Source: Nodosilinea nodulosa PCC 7104 (GTDB taxonomy: Bacteria > Cyanobacteriota > Cyanobacteriia > Phormidesmidales > Phormidesmidaceae). Taken from it: a stretch of 64,000 nucleotides of DNA. The notes beneath the pieces were generated by a model. That model was not told where the DNA came from. It ran no database searches and saw nothing but the letters and a program-made list of their open reading frames with translations. How positions within the stretch are numbered: position 1 is the first letter of the stretch; each line of letters opens with the position of its first letter. This document shows, piece by piece, positions 27,146 through 35,394 of this stretch. A program made the position numbers and the translations under genes. Location of the stretch: NCBI RefSeq assembly GCF_000309385.1, contig NZ_JH976537.1, positions 5,648,360-5,712,359 of the forward strand. Direction: 5' to 3'.

Positions 27146-27311
27146 TTAGTGGTGCAGAAAACTTTTCTGAGTCTCATGATGGAAAGCCCAGACGGTCAAA
27201 ATGGCGGCTGAAACCCATTGCCTTCGTTCGATTTTTAGAGAAATCCCAAATCTGCTGTCTCAACGAGAATCCTTGATTTATAAGGGTTTCAGGAGTTTTC
27301 TGCACCATCAA
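27146..27311. mobile_element. MITE copy 2, about 166 bp, inverted relative to copy 1
   Basis: The left end is TTAGTGGTGCAGAAAACT. The right end is the complement of an end in which the last bases have drifted (CACCATCAA rather than CACCACTAA). The interior aligns with the reverse complement of copy 1. The 10-mer GATAGTCTGG flanks it at 27135-27144 and 27313-27322. Confidence 0.85.
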
Positions 27312-27357
27312 GGATAGTCTGGTGAGTACGTTGAATTGGCTATTGGTCTAAATCAAT

Positions 27358-27843
27358 TTATCCAGCACTATTGACCGTCATCTGACTGACAATCTTTTGC
27401 ACAATTTGCACTCCGGTTATGGCTTGCCAGCCAAATAGCCCCAGCACCACCAAGTTCAACGAAACGTGAACGCTGCGAACCCAAGTGTGCTTTTGCATAA
27501 AAGGAACCAGCGCCGCCGAGGTAGCAATCAAGCCAACTATGCCTAACCCAGCAAATAAGTGGGGGCCAATGACAATCTTGCCACTATTGATATAGGTCAC
27601 GGTGATGCCGCCGATCGCCCCCATCACCATCAGCGCCAAAAGAATGGAGCCAATTTGGTGGTGGCGAATCGCAAACCGACCCTTGGTCAGCTCTTTTTTA
27701 GGCTCTCCCTCTGCCAGTCTTGTGCGCCGAACCTGTACCCCCAGGTATAGGGTGTAGAGCGCCAGGGCTAGCAAAATCCACATCGTAACGGGGTGAAAAA
27801 AGCTGAGATAGGGTTTAAGAGCTGCTAGGCTTTCCAAACTCAT
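27358..27843 (-). CDS. DUF4079-family membrane protein
   Basis: The 161-residue protein has four hydrophobic spans with paired histidines (FFHPVTMWILLALALYTLYLG, RHHQIGSILLALMVMG, GPHLFAGLGIVGLIATSAAL, VHVSLNLVVLGLFGWQ), a cytochrome b561-like spacing consistent with haem binding. DUF4079 proteins are mainly cyanobacterial and of unproven function. It is third in a minus-strand run after the haem protein and DUF3122 genes. Confidence 0.85.
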   Translation of the reverse strand: MSLESLAALKPYLSFFHPVTMWILLALALYTLYLGVQVRRTRLAEGEPKKELTKGRFAIRHHQIGSILLALMVMGAIGGITVTYINSGKIVIGPHLFAGLGIVGLIATSAALVPFMQKHTWVRSVHVSLNLVVLGLFGWQAITGVQIVQKIVSQMTVNSAG

Positions 27844-27917
27844 GATGGTAATTCCTGAAGTTTTTATGAATCTTGAATTGGTCTGTCATGGCATAACTAT
27901 TTGCTGGACAGGGCTTA

Positions 27918-28448
27918 TCATTGATCCGTGAGCGATCGCCATTCTTTGACGAACTCAGGTGAGACATTGAGCGCGACCTCAGGTTGGTCGAGGGTGGAAA
28001 GTGACAGTTGCAGCGGAATCCCTAACTCCAGCTGCATTAAAATTGGCTGTAAATCATACTCTGCCGCGTTAAGGTCTACCTGGGTTTTGTCCGTAAACAT
28101 TTCTTGGGAGATATCTTTAGCGGTCAATGTTTTGCCCAGCGAGTCGGTCAGCGTTAACGGCTGTGAATGGTCGAGTTCTGCTGTGCCGGGGAACCCAACT
28201 AGACGTAGGTAAGTGGTGGCTGCTTTGTCGGGTTGAATGCGTTTGAAGGCGATTGCTTGCCAGCTATTGCCCTGCTGATCTTTGAGCGTTTGGCGAGACT
28301 GGTAGACCATCTGCCCTGGGGCTTCTTCTAGCTGGCGGATGGCGGCCTGAACGGGGGCGATCGCGACATTAAGCGTCACCACCCAAGCCAGCATTCCAAG
28401 CAGGAATGCTGAGCCGATGAAACGGGAAAAAGTCTTCATGTTCAGCAC
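27918..28448 (-). CDS. DUF3122-domain exported protein
   Basis: The 176-residue protein has an N-terminal hydrophobic signal (FIGSAFLLGMLAWVVTLNVAIAPVQA). It is followed by the DUF3122 pattern VYQSRQTLKDQQGNSWQAIAFKRI and TYLRLVGFPGTAELDHSQPLTL. It is probably periplasmic or lumenal. It lies 24 bp downstream of the c-type haem gene and is likely co-transcribed. Confidence 0.85.
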   Translation of the reverse strand: MLNMKTFSRFIGSAFLLGMLAWVVTLNVAIAPVQAAIRQLEEAPGQMVYQSRQTLKDQQGNSWQAIAFKRIQPDKAATTYLRLVGFPGTAELDHSQPLTLTDSLGKTLTAKDISQEMFTDKTQVDLNAAEYDLQPILMQLELGIPLQLSLSTLDQPEVALNVSPEFVKEWRSLTDQ

Positions 28449-28472
28449 TCTTGGATTCGAGGTAGACCGTCA

Positions 28473-29096
28473 TTAATTGACGGCATTTTGAATGGCGCTT
28501 TGGATCTCATCGGGAATGAAAACGGAATACATACCGCGCAGGTCGCCGACGTTAAAGTTGTAGGCCAAATCTTGAGGGTAGCCATCTTTAACAAACTGCG
28601 GGCGGCGATCTTTCAACCCGTGGCAGGTCAGGCAGCTGGCTTCCACATCAATGCGGCGGTAGTAGCGGGTGCCGGTCTGGTCATCTACGGTGGCTCGGCC
28701 CCAAAAGCCAATCAGCTCTGGATCTTGGTCAAATTTAGCCAGCGCCATCTGGTCGTGGGGGTTGCCTGGGGCGTGGTCTGGATTGCGATATTTCTTCGCG
28801 ACTTGCTTAACCTGCCAGCCATGCTCTTGACTCAGCTGCATGGCCCGCATCCCCACCGGGCGGCAGACGTCTTTCATGGTTTGCATCGTCGGTACTTCGG
28901 TGCTCCCCTCCAGGGAAGAGGCGAGTCCAGAGCGCATGGCATCCAGCGATTCAATTTCTTGAACGACCTGCACCAGCTCATTGGGGTTGGGGATGATGGG
29001 AGCAGCTGAGGCAGGTGCTGGATGCCAGCCGATAGCCACCAGGCTGATACTCATTATCAGACCAAGGCTCAGAATCAACTGAGATAACGTCTGCAT
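28473..29096 (-). CDS. Tll0287-like c-type haem protein (DUF3365)
   Basis: The 207-residue protein has a signal peptide ending at PASAA, a mostly helical/PAS-like sensor fold and a single haem-binding site CLTCH (C155, C158, H159). Tll0287 from Thermosynechococcus is the structural prototype, and a redox-sensing role has been proposed for it. First gene of a three-gene unit with DUF3122 and DUF4079 proteins. Confidence 0.85.
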   Translation of the reverse strand: MQTLSQLILSLGLIMSISLVAIGWHPAPASAAPIIPNPNELVQVVQEIESLDAMRSGLASSLEGSTEVPTMQTMKDVCRPVGMRAMQLSQEHGWQVKQVAKKYRNPDHAPGNPHDQMALAKFDQDPELIGFWGRATVDDQTGTRYYRRIDVEASCLTCHGLKDRRPQFVKDGYPQDLAYNFNVGDLRGMYSVFIPDEIQSAIQNAVN

Positions 29097-29462
29097 CGGG
29101 TCTTTCTCCTGAGATGAACTGATCTGACACCCACTAAATCATGCCTGGGCCCTTGTGACGCCAATCATGTTTTGTGGTCAGTTTGCCGTCCTCATCTTCA
29201 GATAGCTCCTGCAATTCATGGACACGTTCTGCCGCCGCCTGGGCGGCTTGCTCACGCAGATCTCCAGGCACCTCGACGTACATTTCTGGCTCAATCGCGT
29301 AGTTATTGATCAACCCTTCTTTGTCTACGGTGTAGCCATCTGTGGTGTGGCTCGATTTACCCTTCAGCTCGTCATGGGGAGTGTGGCCAAAATCCTGACC
29401 TTCCCGATGCTGACGGGCGGCAGATTCAGCCGGGATGAGGTGCGCGTCATATTGCGGCGCAG

Positions 29463-30309
29463 GGTAGTGCATTAGTGCACGGGAAAGAGGAAAATCAGGC
29501 GATACCATCACGAGGACAAGGAAGTCGGCCCCATGACGATTGAGATGACCTGTCCGACCTGTGGGTCTCATGACATCTCCAAGAACGGCACTAGCCACCG
29601 AGGGAAGCAAAACTACAAGTGCCGGGACTGTGGACGTCAATTCGTCGAAGATCCGCAATGGCGACCGAAGCCGAAGGAGACGAAGGCACTGGTGAATCGG
29701 CTGTTACAGGAGAAGATCCCGCTGGCGGGCATTGCGAGGGCCACGGCGGTGTCAGAGAGTTGGCTTCAAGGTCATGCCAATGCCGTCTATGAGGCGGTTC
29801 CCCAAACGGCGGCGGTCATTCCCAAGCCCAAAGGCCCGCTAGCGGTGCAGATGGATGAATTGTGGTCTTTTGTCGGTCATAAAGGCAATAAACAATGGGG
29901 TCTGGTTGGCCATGGATGCCAAGACCCGAGAAATTATTGGTTGCCACATCGGTGACCGCTCTCGGGAGTCGGCCATCGCCTTATGGCAGTCCATCCCAGC
30001 GGTCTATCGACAATGCGCCAAGGTCTACACTGACTTCTGGGAGGCCTACGTCACGGTGATTCCGAGCAAACGGCATGAGGCCGTGGGCAAAGACAGCGGC
30101 TTGACGAGTTATATCGAGCGCCTGAACAACACCCTGAGGCAGCGAATTGCCCGACTGGTGAGGAAGACCCTGTCGTTCTCCAAGAAGCTCAAGAACCATA
30201 TCGGGGCGATCTGGCTGTTCATCCATGACTACAATCGCCAAATCAGACAGAAGCTCGCAGAGCAAGGTGACCTCGTCTTTTCCTCTGGCCTGCACTAAAG
30301 TGCACTACC
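29463..30309 (+). mobile_element. IS1-family insertion sequence, 847 bp, perfect 8-bp target duplication
   Basis: The terminal inverted repeats start GGTAGTGCA on the left and end TGCACTACC on the right, with further matching inward (TTAGTGCA). CGGCGCAG flanks both sides (29455-29462 and 30310-30317). The identical target repeat and clean ends point to recent insertion. Confidence 0.92.
29533..30298 (+). pseudogene. IS1-family transposase in two frames
   Basis: The first frame (29533-29955) holds the zinc ribbon (CPTCGSHDISKNG...YKCRDCGRQF) and HTH and the start of the DDE domain (QMDELWSFVGHKGNKQW). The second (29855-30298) continues it (VWLAMDAKTREIIG, YTDFWEAY, SYIERLNNTLRQR). The switch needs +1 movement in the GGGG run at 29897-29900. 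That fits a one-base insertion, or a programmed shift; IS1 itself uses a -1 shift, so the former is favoured. Confidence 0.8.
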
Positions 30310-30664
30310 CGGCGCAGTCTCTTGGGATTCGTGTTTGGTACTCATTAAAATGGCCTCTTGTAGTGTTTTTAAAATTAGCCTACCAACAAGAAATGAGCTT
30401 TAGAGAGCCCTTGCTCAAAAATATGCTGACAGGCTATTGACTGTTTCTTGGGTTGACTTGGTTGACTTGATTGACTTTGATATCAAACGCAAGCAAAGCA
30501 GATTAGCTATAGAGCTTTAACTGAGACTTGGGACAGCCTTTAGGGTCAATGCTCCAGCGGTTCGCTAGGCGATCGCTAATCCCCTTGCCACTAAAAGCCT
30601 TACACAACAAAGGCTTAGCGGATTTAGCCAAGCTCACTTTTCCCTGCTCTAGCATTTTATAGCT

Positions 30665-30684
30665 AATTGGTTATATAATAGAAT
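30665..30684. promoter_or_regulatory. ArsR-type operator candidate upstream of the DUF2892/Rieske unit
   Basis: TTGGTTATATAATAGAATCG contains, on the reverse strand, TTATATAACC, the same core as sites at 37603-37671 and 38183-38206 beside the island's ArsR regulator. It lies about 100 bp before the DUF2892 start. The rest of the gap 30346-30778 shows no gene. Confidence 0.45.
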
Positions 30685-30778
30685 CGAAGTTACAAAACTA
30701 AAGCCAAGAGCCTAGAAGGTCGCTGCTTCATGACCAGGCTAGGCTTTCAAAATTTACTCAAACCTGGAGACTATTGCT

Positions 30779-30991
30779 ATGAAAACGAATGTTGGTGCCT
30801 TTGATCGCGTGATTCGCCTTGGCTTGGCGGCGGTGCTGTTTTATCTGGGGCTATTCCTCTATAGCGGCTCTGCCCTGGGCATTGGTCTGGTCGTAGCAGC
30901 GGGCGTGTTGCTGGCCACCGGGCTGGTCGGTTTCTGCGGGCTCTATAGCCTACTGGGCATTCGCACCAGTCAGCCCCGTGAACAGTTGTAG
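30779..30991 (+). CDS. DUF2892 (YgaP-like transmembrane) protein
   Basis: The 70-residue protein has two membrane spans and the family opening NVGAFDRVIRLGLAAVLFYLG; GLCGL-type ending is GFCGLYSLLGI. GGAGA precedes the start. DUF2892 units accompany rhodaneses and sulfide genes. First gene of a plus-strand run with DUF302 remnant, Rieske and NifX-like genes. Confidence 0.88.
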   Translation: MKTNVGAFDRVIRLGLAAVLFYLGLFLYSGSALGIGLVVAAGVLLATGLVGFCGLYSLLGIRTSQPREQL

Positions 30992-31038
30992 ACACCGTTA
31001 CCCTGTGATCTTTTGCACCATTTCTTCGACAAATCACT

Positions 31039-31273
31039 ATGACCTACCACCTCAGTGAGGTTGTCGAGACCTGCTTTGATGAGGCGATCGCCCAAGTCAC
31101 CGCATCCCTCAAGCAACAGGGCATGGTCGTATTAACCGAAATGGATGTTGCTCACCGTACACAGTCCGAACGCTAAAGAAATTGCGATCGAGGCTAGTCA
31201 AATGATGCAGCGGGTGAGCGATCGCCTAACCGCTGCCCAGCTTAAAACGCTGATCCACGAGTACGCCATTTAA
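31039..31273 (+). pseudogene. DUF302 protein remnant with internal deletion and frameshift
   Basis: The opening MTYHLSEVVETCFDEAIAQV...GMVVLTEMDV is a clear DUF302 N-terminus but ends early in HRTQSER. In another frame the C-terminal helix follows (NAKEIAIEASQMMQRVSDRL). The central part of the ~125-residue family is missing. Confidence 0.75.
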
Positions 31274-31292
31274 GTTCAGATTAAGGAAATCT

Positions 31293-31832
31293 ATGATGGA
31301 TACGAGTCTACCGATTGAAGTACCCTCCCTATCGCGGCGGCAGTTGCTTAACTTCTTAACCGGAGCCACCGTTGCCGCAACGGCGGGGTCTGCCCTCTAC
31401 GTTGCGGGCAAAGTCTTCATTCCCCCCACCGAAAAAACAGGGCCGGGGGGAGCGATTTTGGCTAGAGACGCGCTAGGAAACCTAATTCCTGCCACGCAGC
31501 TTTTGGTCGAACCACCGGGAACACGCGCCCTGGTAGCCGGTTTAGCCGGAGAACCGACCTATCTCATTGTCAATGAAGACAAAACCCTAGACAGCATCGG
31601 CATTGTGGATAATTGCACCCACCTAGGCTGCACCTTTCCCTGGAACCCGCTCGATCAGCAGTTTCAATGCCCCTGCCATGGTTCTCTCTATGCTCCCGAT
31701 GGCTCGGTGGTGCGGGGGCCAGCGCCGCTGCCGCTCAAGATTGTTCAGGTCAAGGTCAGTGATAACAGCATTTTGATCTCCCCCTGGACCGCAACCGATC
31801 CCCGTACGGGGAACAAACCTTGGTGGGTTTAA
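31293..31832 (+). CDS. petC: Rieske iron-sulfur protein (PetC paralogue)
   Basis: The 179-residue protein has an N-terminal membrane anchor (LLNFLTGATVAATAGSALYVAG after a twin Arg, SRRQ) and both [2Fe-2S] boxes: CTHLGC (C108, H110, C113) and CPCHG (C126, C128, H129). It matches cytochrome b6f Rieske subunits, but no petA or petB neighbour is here. That suggests a minor PetC isoform, of which cyanobacteria have several. AAGGAA precedes the start. Its place in a sulfur-gene run suggests a specialised electron-transfer job. Confidence 0.9.
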   Translation: MMDTSLPIEVPSLSRRQLLNFLTGATVAATAGSALYVAGKVFIPPTEKTGPGGAILARDALGNLIPATQLLVEPPGTRALVAGLAGEPTYLIVNEDKTLDSIGIVDNCTHLGCTFPWNPLDQQFQCPCHGSLYAPDGSVVRGPAPLPLKIVQVKVSDNSILISPWTATDPRTGNKPWWV

Positions 31833-31935
31833 GGGTGAAGGGGTGGATGCAGATGTCCCATTACTCGCCCCCTTCAGCCCGCGACTTCACAGCCCATGCC
31901 GAGAAAATGCCCCTACGCAATCAATAGGTAACCTA

Positions 31936-32337
31936 ATGAAAATTGCCGTATCTAGCCAAAATCAGACTCAGGTGACAGGCCATCTCGGGCGCTGTCAGAA
32001 ATTCTGGATCTATGACGTGGATGACACCACCATCCAGACCAGACAACTGCTCCAAATCACCAAAGACCAAAGCTTTCACGAGAGTTCTCCGAAAGATGCC
32101 CATCCCCTAGATACCGTTCAGGTAATGATTAGCGGTGGCATAGGACGGGGATTAGCCCGTCGTCTGGAGTCTAAGGGCATTCAGCCGCTGATTACCGCTG
32201 AAACTGACCTGGACGTTGCCGTTATGGCCTATCTGACCGATACTCTCGTGGTGATGACCCCAGAAGAACATCATCAACGCGAACATGGTGATGGCCCTGG
32301 ACACCGCCACGGGGAAACCGAACACAGCCCAGAATAA
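31936..32337 (+). CDS. NifX/NifB-like dinitrogenase cofactor-domain protein
   Basis: ATG 31936 is chosen because the family begins exactly at MKIAVSSQ. The 133-residue protein has the NifX/NafY alpha/beta fold (VTGHLGRCQKFWIYDVDD, VQVMISGGIGRGLARRLESKGI). It ends in a His-rich tail (EEHHQREHGDGPGHRHGETEH) suited to metal binding. Such standalone domains occur outside nitrogenase clusters; no nif genes are nearby. Confidence 0.85.
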   Translation: MKIAVSSQNQTQVTGHLGRCQKFWIYDVDDTTIQTRQLLQITKDQSFHESSPKDAHPLDTVQVMISGGIGRGLARRLESKGIQPLITAETDLDVAVMAYLTDTLVVMTPEEHHQREHGDGPGHRHGETEHSPE

Positions 32338-32344
32338 AGGCTAG

Positions 32345-32375
32345 CCCTGCCGTTTCATAGCTTGAAGCGGCAGGG
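32345..32375 (+). terminator. Strong hairpin after the NifX-like gene
   Basis: CCCTGCCG pairs with CGGCAGGG around a TCA/TGA inner stem, eight bases past the stop. No T-tract follows, so termination is uncertain. Confidence 0.45.
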
Positions 32376-32471
32376 TATGACGCTAACTCCACTTCGCTTT
32401 CGGTGATCGTTAGGTGACCGTTCGACGGTGCGATCGCCCGCTCAAACCACACCTCAATTCTCTGGTATCCC

Positions 32472-32852
32472 ATGACTCAGCCCTCCCCATCCCCATTAGC
32501 CGTGGTGGATTTATCCCCCACAGACCTGGCCCAAGCGCCCAATGCTCCCCTCCTCATTGATGTGCGCAGCGGGTTGGAATACCTCACTGGCCACGCCCTA
32601 GGAGCCCAAAATTTAAGCCTGCCTCGCCTCTTACTTGGCCTAGGGATATGGCGAGGATTTTTACCCCAATGGTTTCGAGCACTGCCGCACGATCAGCCCG
32701 TAGCGGTGGTTTGCTTAACCGCTCACCGTAGCCCCATTGCTGCCAATCAACTGGTGAAATCAGGATTCACAACGGTTTATAACATCACTGGCGGCATGGT
32801 GGAATGGCGTCGCCTGGGGCTAAAAACAGAGACGAAGGCTCAAGTCAGTTAA
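32472..32852 (+). CDS. Single-domain rhodanese
   Basis: The 126-residue protein has the CH2A-like start LIDVRSGLEYLTGHALGAQNL and an active-site Cys81 in VVCLTAHRSPIAA, a loop of the single-domain rhodanese size. The end GGMVEWRRLGL is typical. It would carry persulfide sulfur. One of three rhodanese domains in the island. Confidence 0.88.
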   Translation: MTQPSPSPLAVVDLSPTDLAQAPNAPLLIDVRSGLEYLTGHALGAQNLSLPRLLLGLGIWRGFLPQWFRALPHDQPVAVVCLTAHRSPIAANQLVKSGFTTVYNITGGMVEWRRLGLKTETKAQVS

Positions 32853-32956
32853 CCTAGACAGAGATAGATCAAGAATCTGACAAATCTGACAGTTCAAACT
32901 AAAAGTAAATCGGCTGCAATATTGTTGAATAAATTGGGAAAAGTTCCACGTTTACT

Positions 32957-33469
32957 ATGAACCAACTTAAAGAATGGGGATTCTCAGAGCATTGGTGGCG
33001 CGGTGAGAAAGGCGAATACTGGGCAATCGGTCAAATGATCCTTTTCATTGGTTTTGCCCTGCTGCCAGTCTATCCAATTGTTGCTGTAGATACGTTGCCT
33101 CCTATTTGGAAATACATCGGTTGGGGAGTCACTGGTCTTTTTAGCCTAATTTCCGCATTTTTATTACTTCGGGGAGGAATAGAGTTAGGTGCAAATCTTA
33201 CTCCCTTGCCCCACCCCAAAGATGACGGCGAATTAGTGTCTAGCGGAGTTTATGGGATAGTAAGACACCCTATTTATAGTGGTGTAGTTTTTTTAGCGAT
33301 CGCCTATAGTTGCTGGCAGTGGAGTCTAGTCCATGCGATCGGCGCAGTGCTGTTACTACTATTTTTTGACATCAAAGCCAGAAAAGAAGAATTATGGCTG
33401 AAGCACAAATTTTCTGATTATGAAGTTTACCAATCAAAGGTAAAAAAACTAATTCCCTGGGTCTATTAG
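32957..33469 (+). CDS. Isoprenylcysteine methyltransferase-like membrane protein
   Basis: The 170-residue protein has four to five spans and the C-terminal SAM-binding signature of the ICMT/PEMT superfamily (GVYGIVRHPIYSGVVFLAIAYS, then KARKEELWLKHKFSDYEVYQSKVKKLIPWVY). The acceptor is unknown; homologues occur beside metal and sulfur resistance genes. Confidence 0.88.
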   Translation: MNQLKEWGFSEHWWRGEKGEYWAIGQMILFIGFALLPVYPIVAVDTLPPIWKYIGWGVTGLFSLISAFLLLRGGIELGANLTPLPHPKDDGELVSSGVYGIVRHPIYSGVVFLAIAYSCWQWSLVHAIGAVLLLLFFDIKARKEELWLKHKFSDYEVYQSKVKKLIPWVY

Positions 33470-33658
33470 GGGAGCCATGAAACCGACTTTACTCCAAATT
33501 TGGCATAAAACCGTTTTTTGCCTGGGGCCTGGCAAAAGTCAATCATGCCGATGATGAGATGGTCAAGCTGCATGATTGTCAAGACTCTGCCACGATCGCA
33601 GACTTGAAGCGATCGCCGCTGAGCAAGTTACAGGGTAGGGGGTTAGTTCTCTATCAGT

Positions 33659-35317
33659 TTAATGTGACGAGACTGCCTGATAGGTCTTGAATCCGCCACT
33701 CAAGTTATAGGCATTAAACCCATTCAGCCGCAGCGCCCGGGTAGCATAATACCCTCGTTGCCCGACCTGACAATAGACCCAAATATCTTGCTCGGGGTTT
33801 AGCTCAGGCAGGCGATCGCGCATTTGAGACAGTGGAATGTTGACTGCACCTTCTACGTGGCCAGCCTCAAATTCATCAGCATTACGAACATCCAGCAGTA
33901 AGCCACCATTAAAGTCTGCAAGGTGCTGCCAGTGAACCAGGGGCGCATCACCTCTCAGGGCATTCGCGGCAATCATACCCGCCATATTCACTGGGTCTTT
34001 GGCGGCTCCAAACTGAGGGGCGTAACACAGTTCGGCTTCTTCCAAGTCAAACACCGTTGTTCCAGTTTGCAGCGCCATGGCGATCACATCGATGCGTTTT
34101 GCCGCGCCTTCTTCACCCACGGCCTGGGCGCCAAGAATGCGTCCGTCCTGGTTTGAAAACAGCAGCTTTAAATCAATTGGCTTGGCATTTGGATAATAGC
34201 CAACGTGGTGCCCTGGATGGAGATAGACTTTGCCATAGTCCCAACCCAACCGTTGCAGGGTTTTCTCATTGGCTCCTGTAGACGCGATCGTCAGCCCAAA
34301 GACACCACATACTGAAGTGCCCTGCACGCCTCGGAAGGTGCTGTCGCGTCCACAGATGACATCTGCTGCGATGCGTCCCTGGCGATTGGCAGGCCCCGCT
34401 AAGGGAATTACTGTCCACTCCCCAGTCACAAAGTCTTTGACTTCAACAACATCCCCTACCGCCCAAATGGTTGGATCGCTGGTCTGCATCTGGTCATTGA
34501 CGCGAATACCGCCGCGATCGCCAATTTCCAGCCCTGCGGTCGTTGCCAGCGTCGTTTCTGGACGCACCCCAATGCCTAAAATCACTAATTCAGCAGTATG
34601 AGTGGCCCCTGATTGGGTCAGAACATCAACCCCACCCTGGGCATTGGGTTTGAATTTGGCAACGCTATCCCCTAGACAAAGCGTGACGTTGTGCGATCGC
34701 AAGTGCCCATGAACAGGCACAGCCATCTCTGGGTCGAGGGGTGCCATCACCTGAGATTGCGCTTCAATCAGCGTTACCGCAATCCCACGATGCACTAGAT
34801 TTTCTGCCATCTCTAACCCAATGAATCCGCCCCCGACAACGACGGCTTGCTTCACCTGATGCTCATCAATCCATGCTCGAATGCGCCGACTATCAGGAAT
34901 CGTGCGGAGGGCAAAGATGCCGGGTAAATCAATTCCTGGCAAGGGGGGGCGAATCGGAGCTGCGCCTGGAGCAAGAACCAGCGCATGATAAGGTTCCTGG
35001 TACACCTGGTCCGTTTGGCGATTTTTCACCGTGATTTGAGCCGTATCGCGATCGATCGCGATCACTTCATTCTCTAACCGCACATCAATGTTAAATCGCT
35101 GTCGAAACAGGTCTGCATTGGCAACCAGCAGCTTTTTCTCATCCGTAATCACATCACCCACATAGTAGGGCAGACCACAGTTGGCAAACGAAACAAACGA
35201 ACCTCGCTCAAACATGATAATTTCAGCGGTTTCCGAAAGGCGGCGGGCACGGGCGGCGCAGGATGCACCTCCAGCAACTCCGCCGACAATCAGGATGCGC
35301 TTTGGGGCGGTGGTCAT
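33659..35317 (-). CDS. CoA-disulfide reductase-like flavoprotein with C-terminal rhodanese
   Basis: The 552-residue protein has an FAD-binding GGVAGGASCAARARR start and the redox Cys47 in FANCGLPYY. It also has an NAD(P)-binding motif (VVVGGGFIGLEMAENL), a dimerisation domain (CYAPQFGAAKDPVNMAGMIA) and a rhodanese ending with WVYCQVGQRGYYA. CoADR-Rhd enzymes reduce CoA-persulfides and polysulfide. Last gene of a minus-strand unit: persulfide dioxygenase, rhodanese, TauE permease, CoADR. Confidence 0.93.
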   Translation of the reverse strand: MTTAPKRILIVGGVAGGASCAARARRLSETAEIIMFERGSFVSFANCGLPYYVGDVITDEKKLLVANADLFRQRFNIDVRLENEVIAIDRDTAQITVKNRQTDQVYQEPYHALVLAPGAAPIRPPLPGIDLPGIFALRTIPDSRRIRAWIDEHQVKQAVVVGGGFIGLEMAENLVHRGIAVTLIEAQSQVMAPLDPEMAVPVHGHLRSHNVTLCLGDSVAKFKPNAQGGVDVLTQSGATHTAELVILGIGVRPETTLATTAGLEIGDRGGIRVNDQMQTSDPTIWAVGDVVEVKDFVTGEWTVIPLAGPANRQGRIAADVICGRDSTFRGVQGTSVCGVFGLTIASTGANEKTLQRLGWDYGKVYLHPGHHVGYYPNAKPIDLKLLFSNQDGRILGAQAVGEEGAAKRIDVIAMALQTGTTVFDLEEAELCYAPQFGAAKDPVNMAGMIAANALRGDAPLVHWQHLADFNGGLLLDVRNADEFEAGHVEGAVNIPLSQMRDRLPELNPEQDIWVYCQVGQRGYYATRALRLNGFNAYNLSGGFKTYQAVSSH

Positions 35318-35394
35318 GAATCATGTCCTAGATTGAGAGGGCAATAGGCACGGGGATAAGAGAGGATAACGGGATGGCGCACTCTCCACTCTTC

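Larger units (their letters stand above)
29134..30345 (-). pseudogene. Conserved small cyanobacterial protein interrupted by an IS1-family element
   Basis: Removing 29463-30309 and one copy of the 8-bp repeat CGGCGCAG rejoins the minus-strand frame. The first codons (ATG at 30345, MSTKHESQETAP) run straight into QYDAHLIPAESAARQHREGQ and onward to KHDWRHKGPGMI, 118 residues in all. The downstream piece alone still has an open frame into the IS, but its start is fortuitous. The protein is hydrophilic, with no known function. Confidence 0.85.

Noticed and set aside
31936-32337. Evidence for a nitrogen-fixation cluster
   Set aside because: One NifX-like domain occurs alone; no nitrogenase or other nif gene is in the window.
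33558-33689. Short frame MVKLHDCQDSATIADLKRSP... ending inside the CoADR gene
   Set aside because: No ribosome site, no recognised family, and it overlaps the 3' end of a well-supported gene on the other strand.
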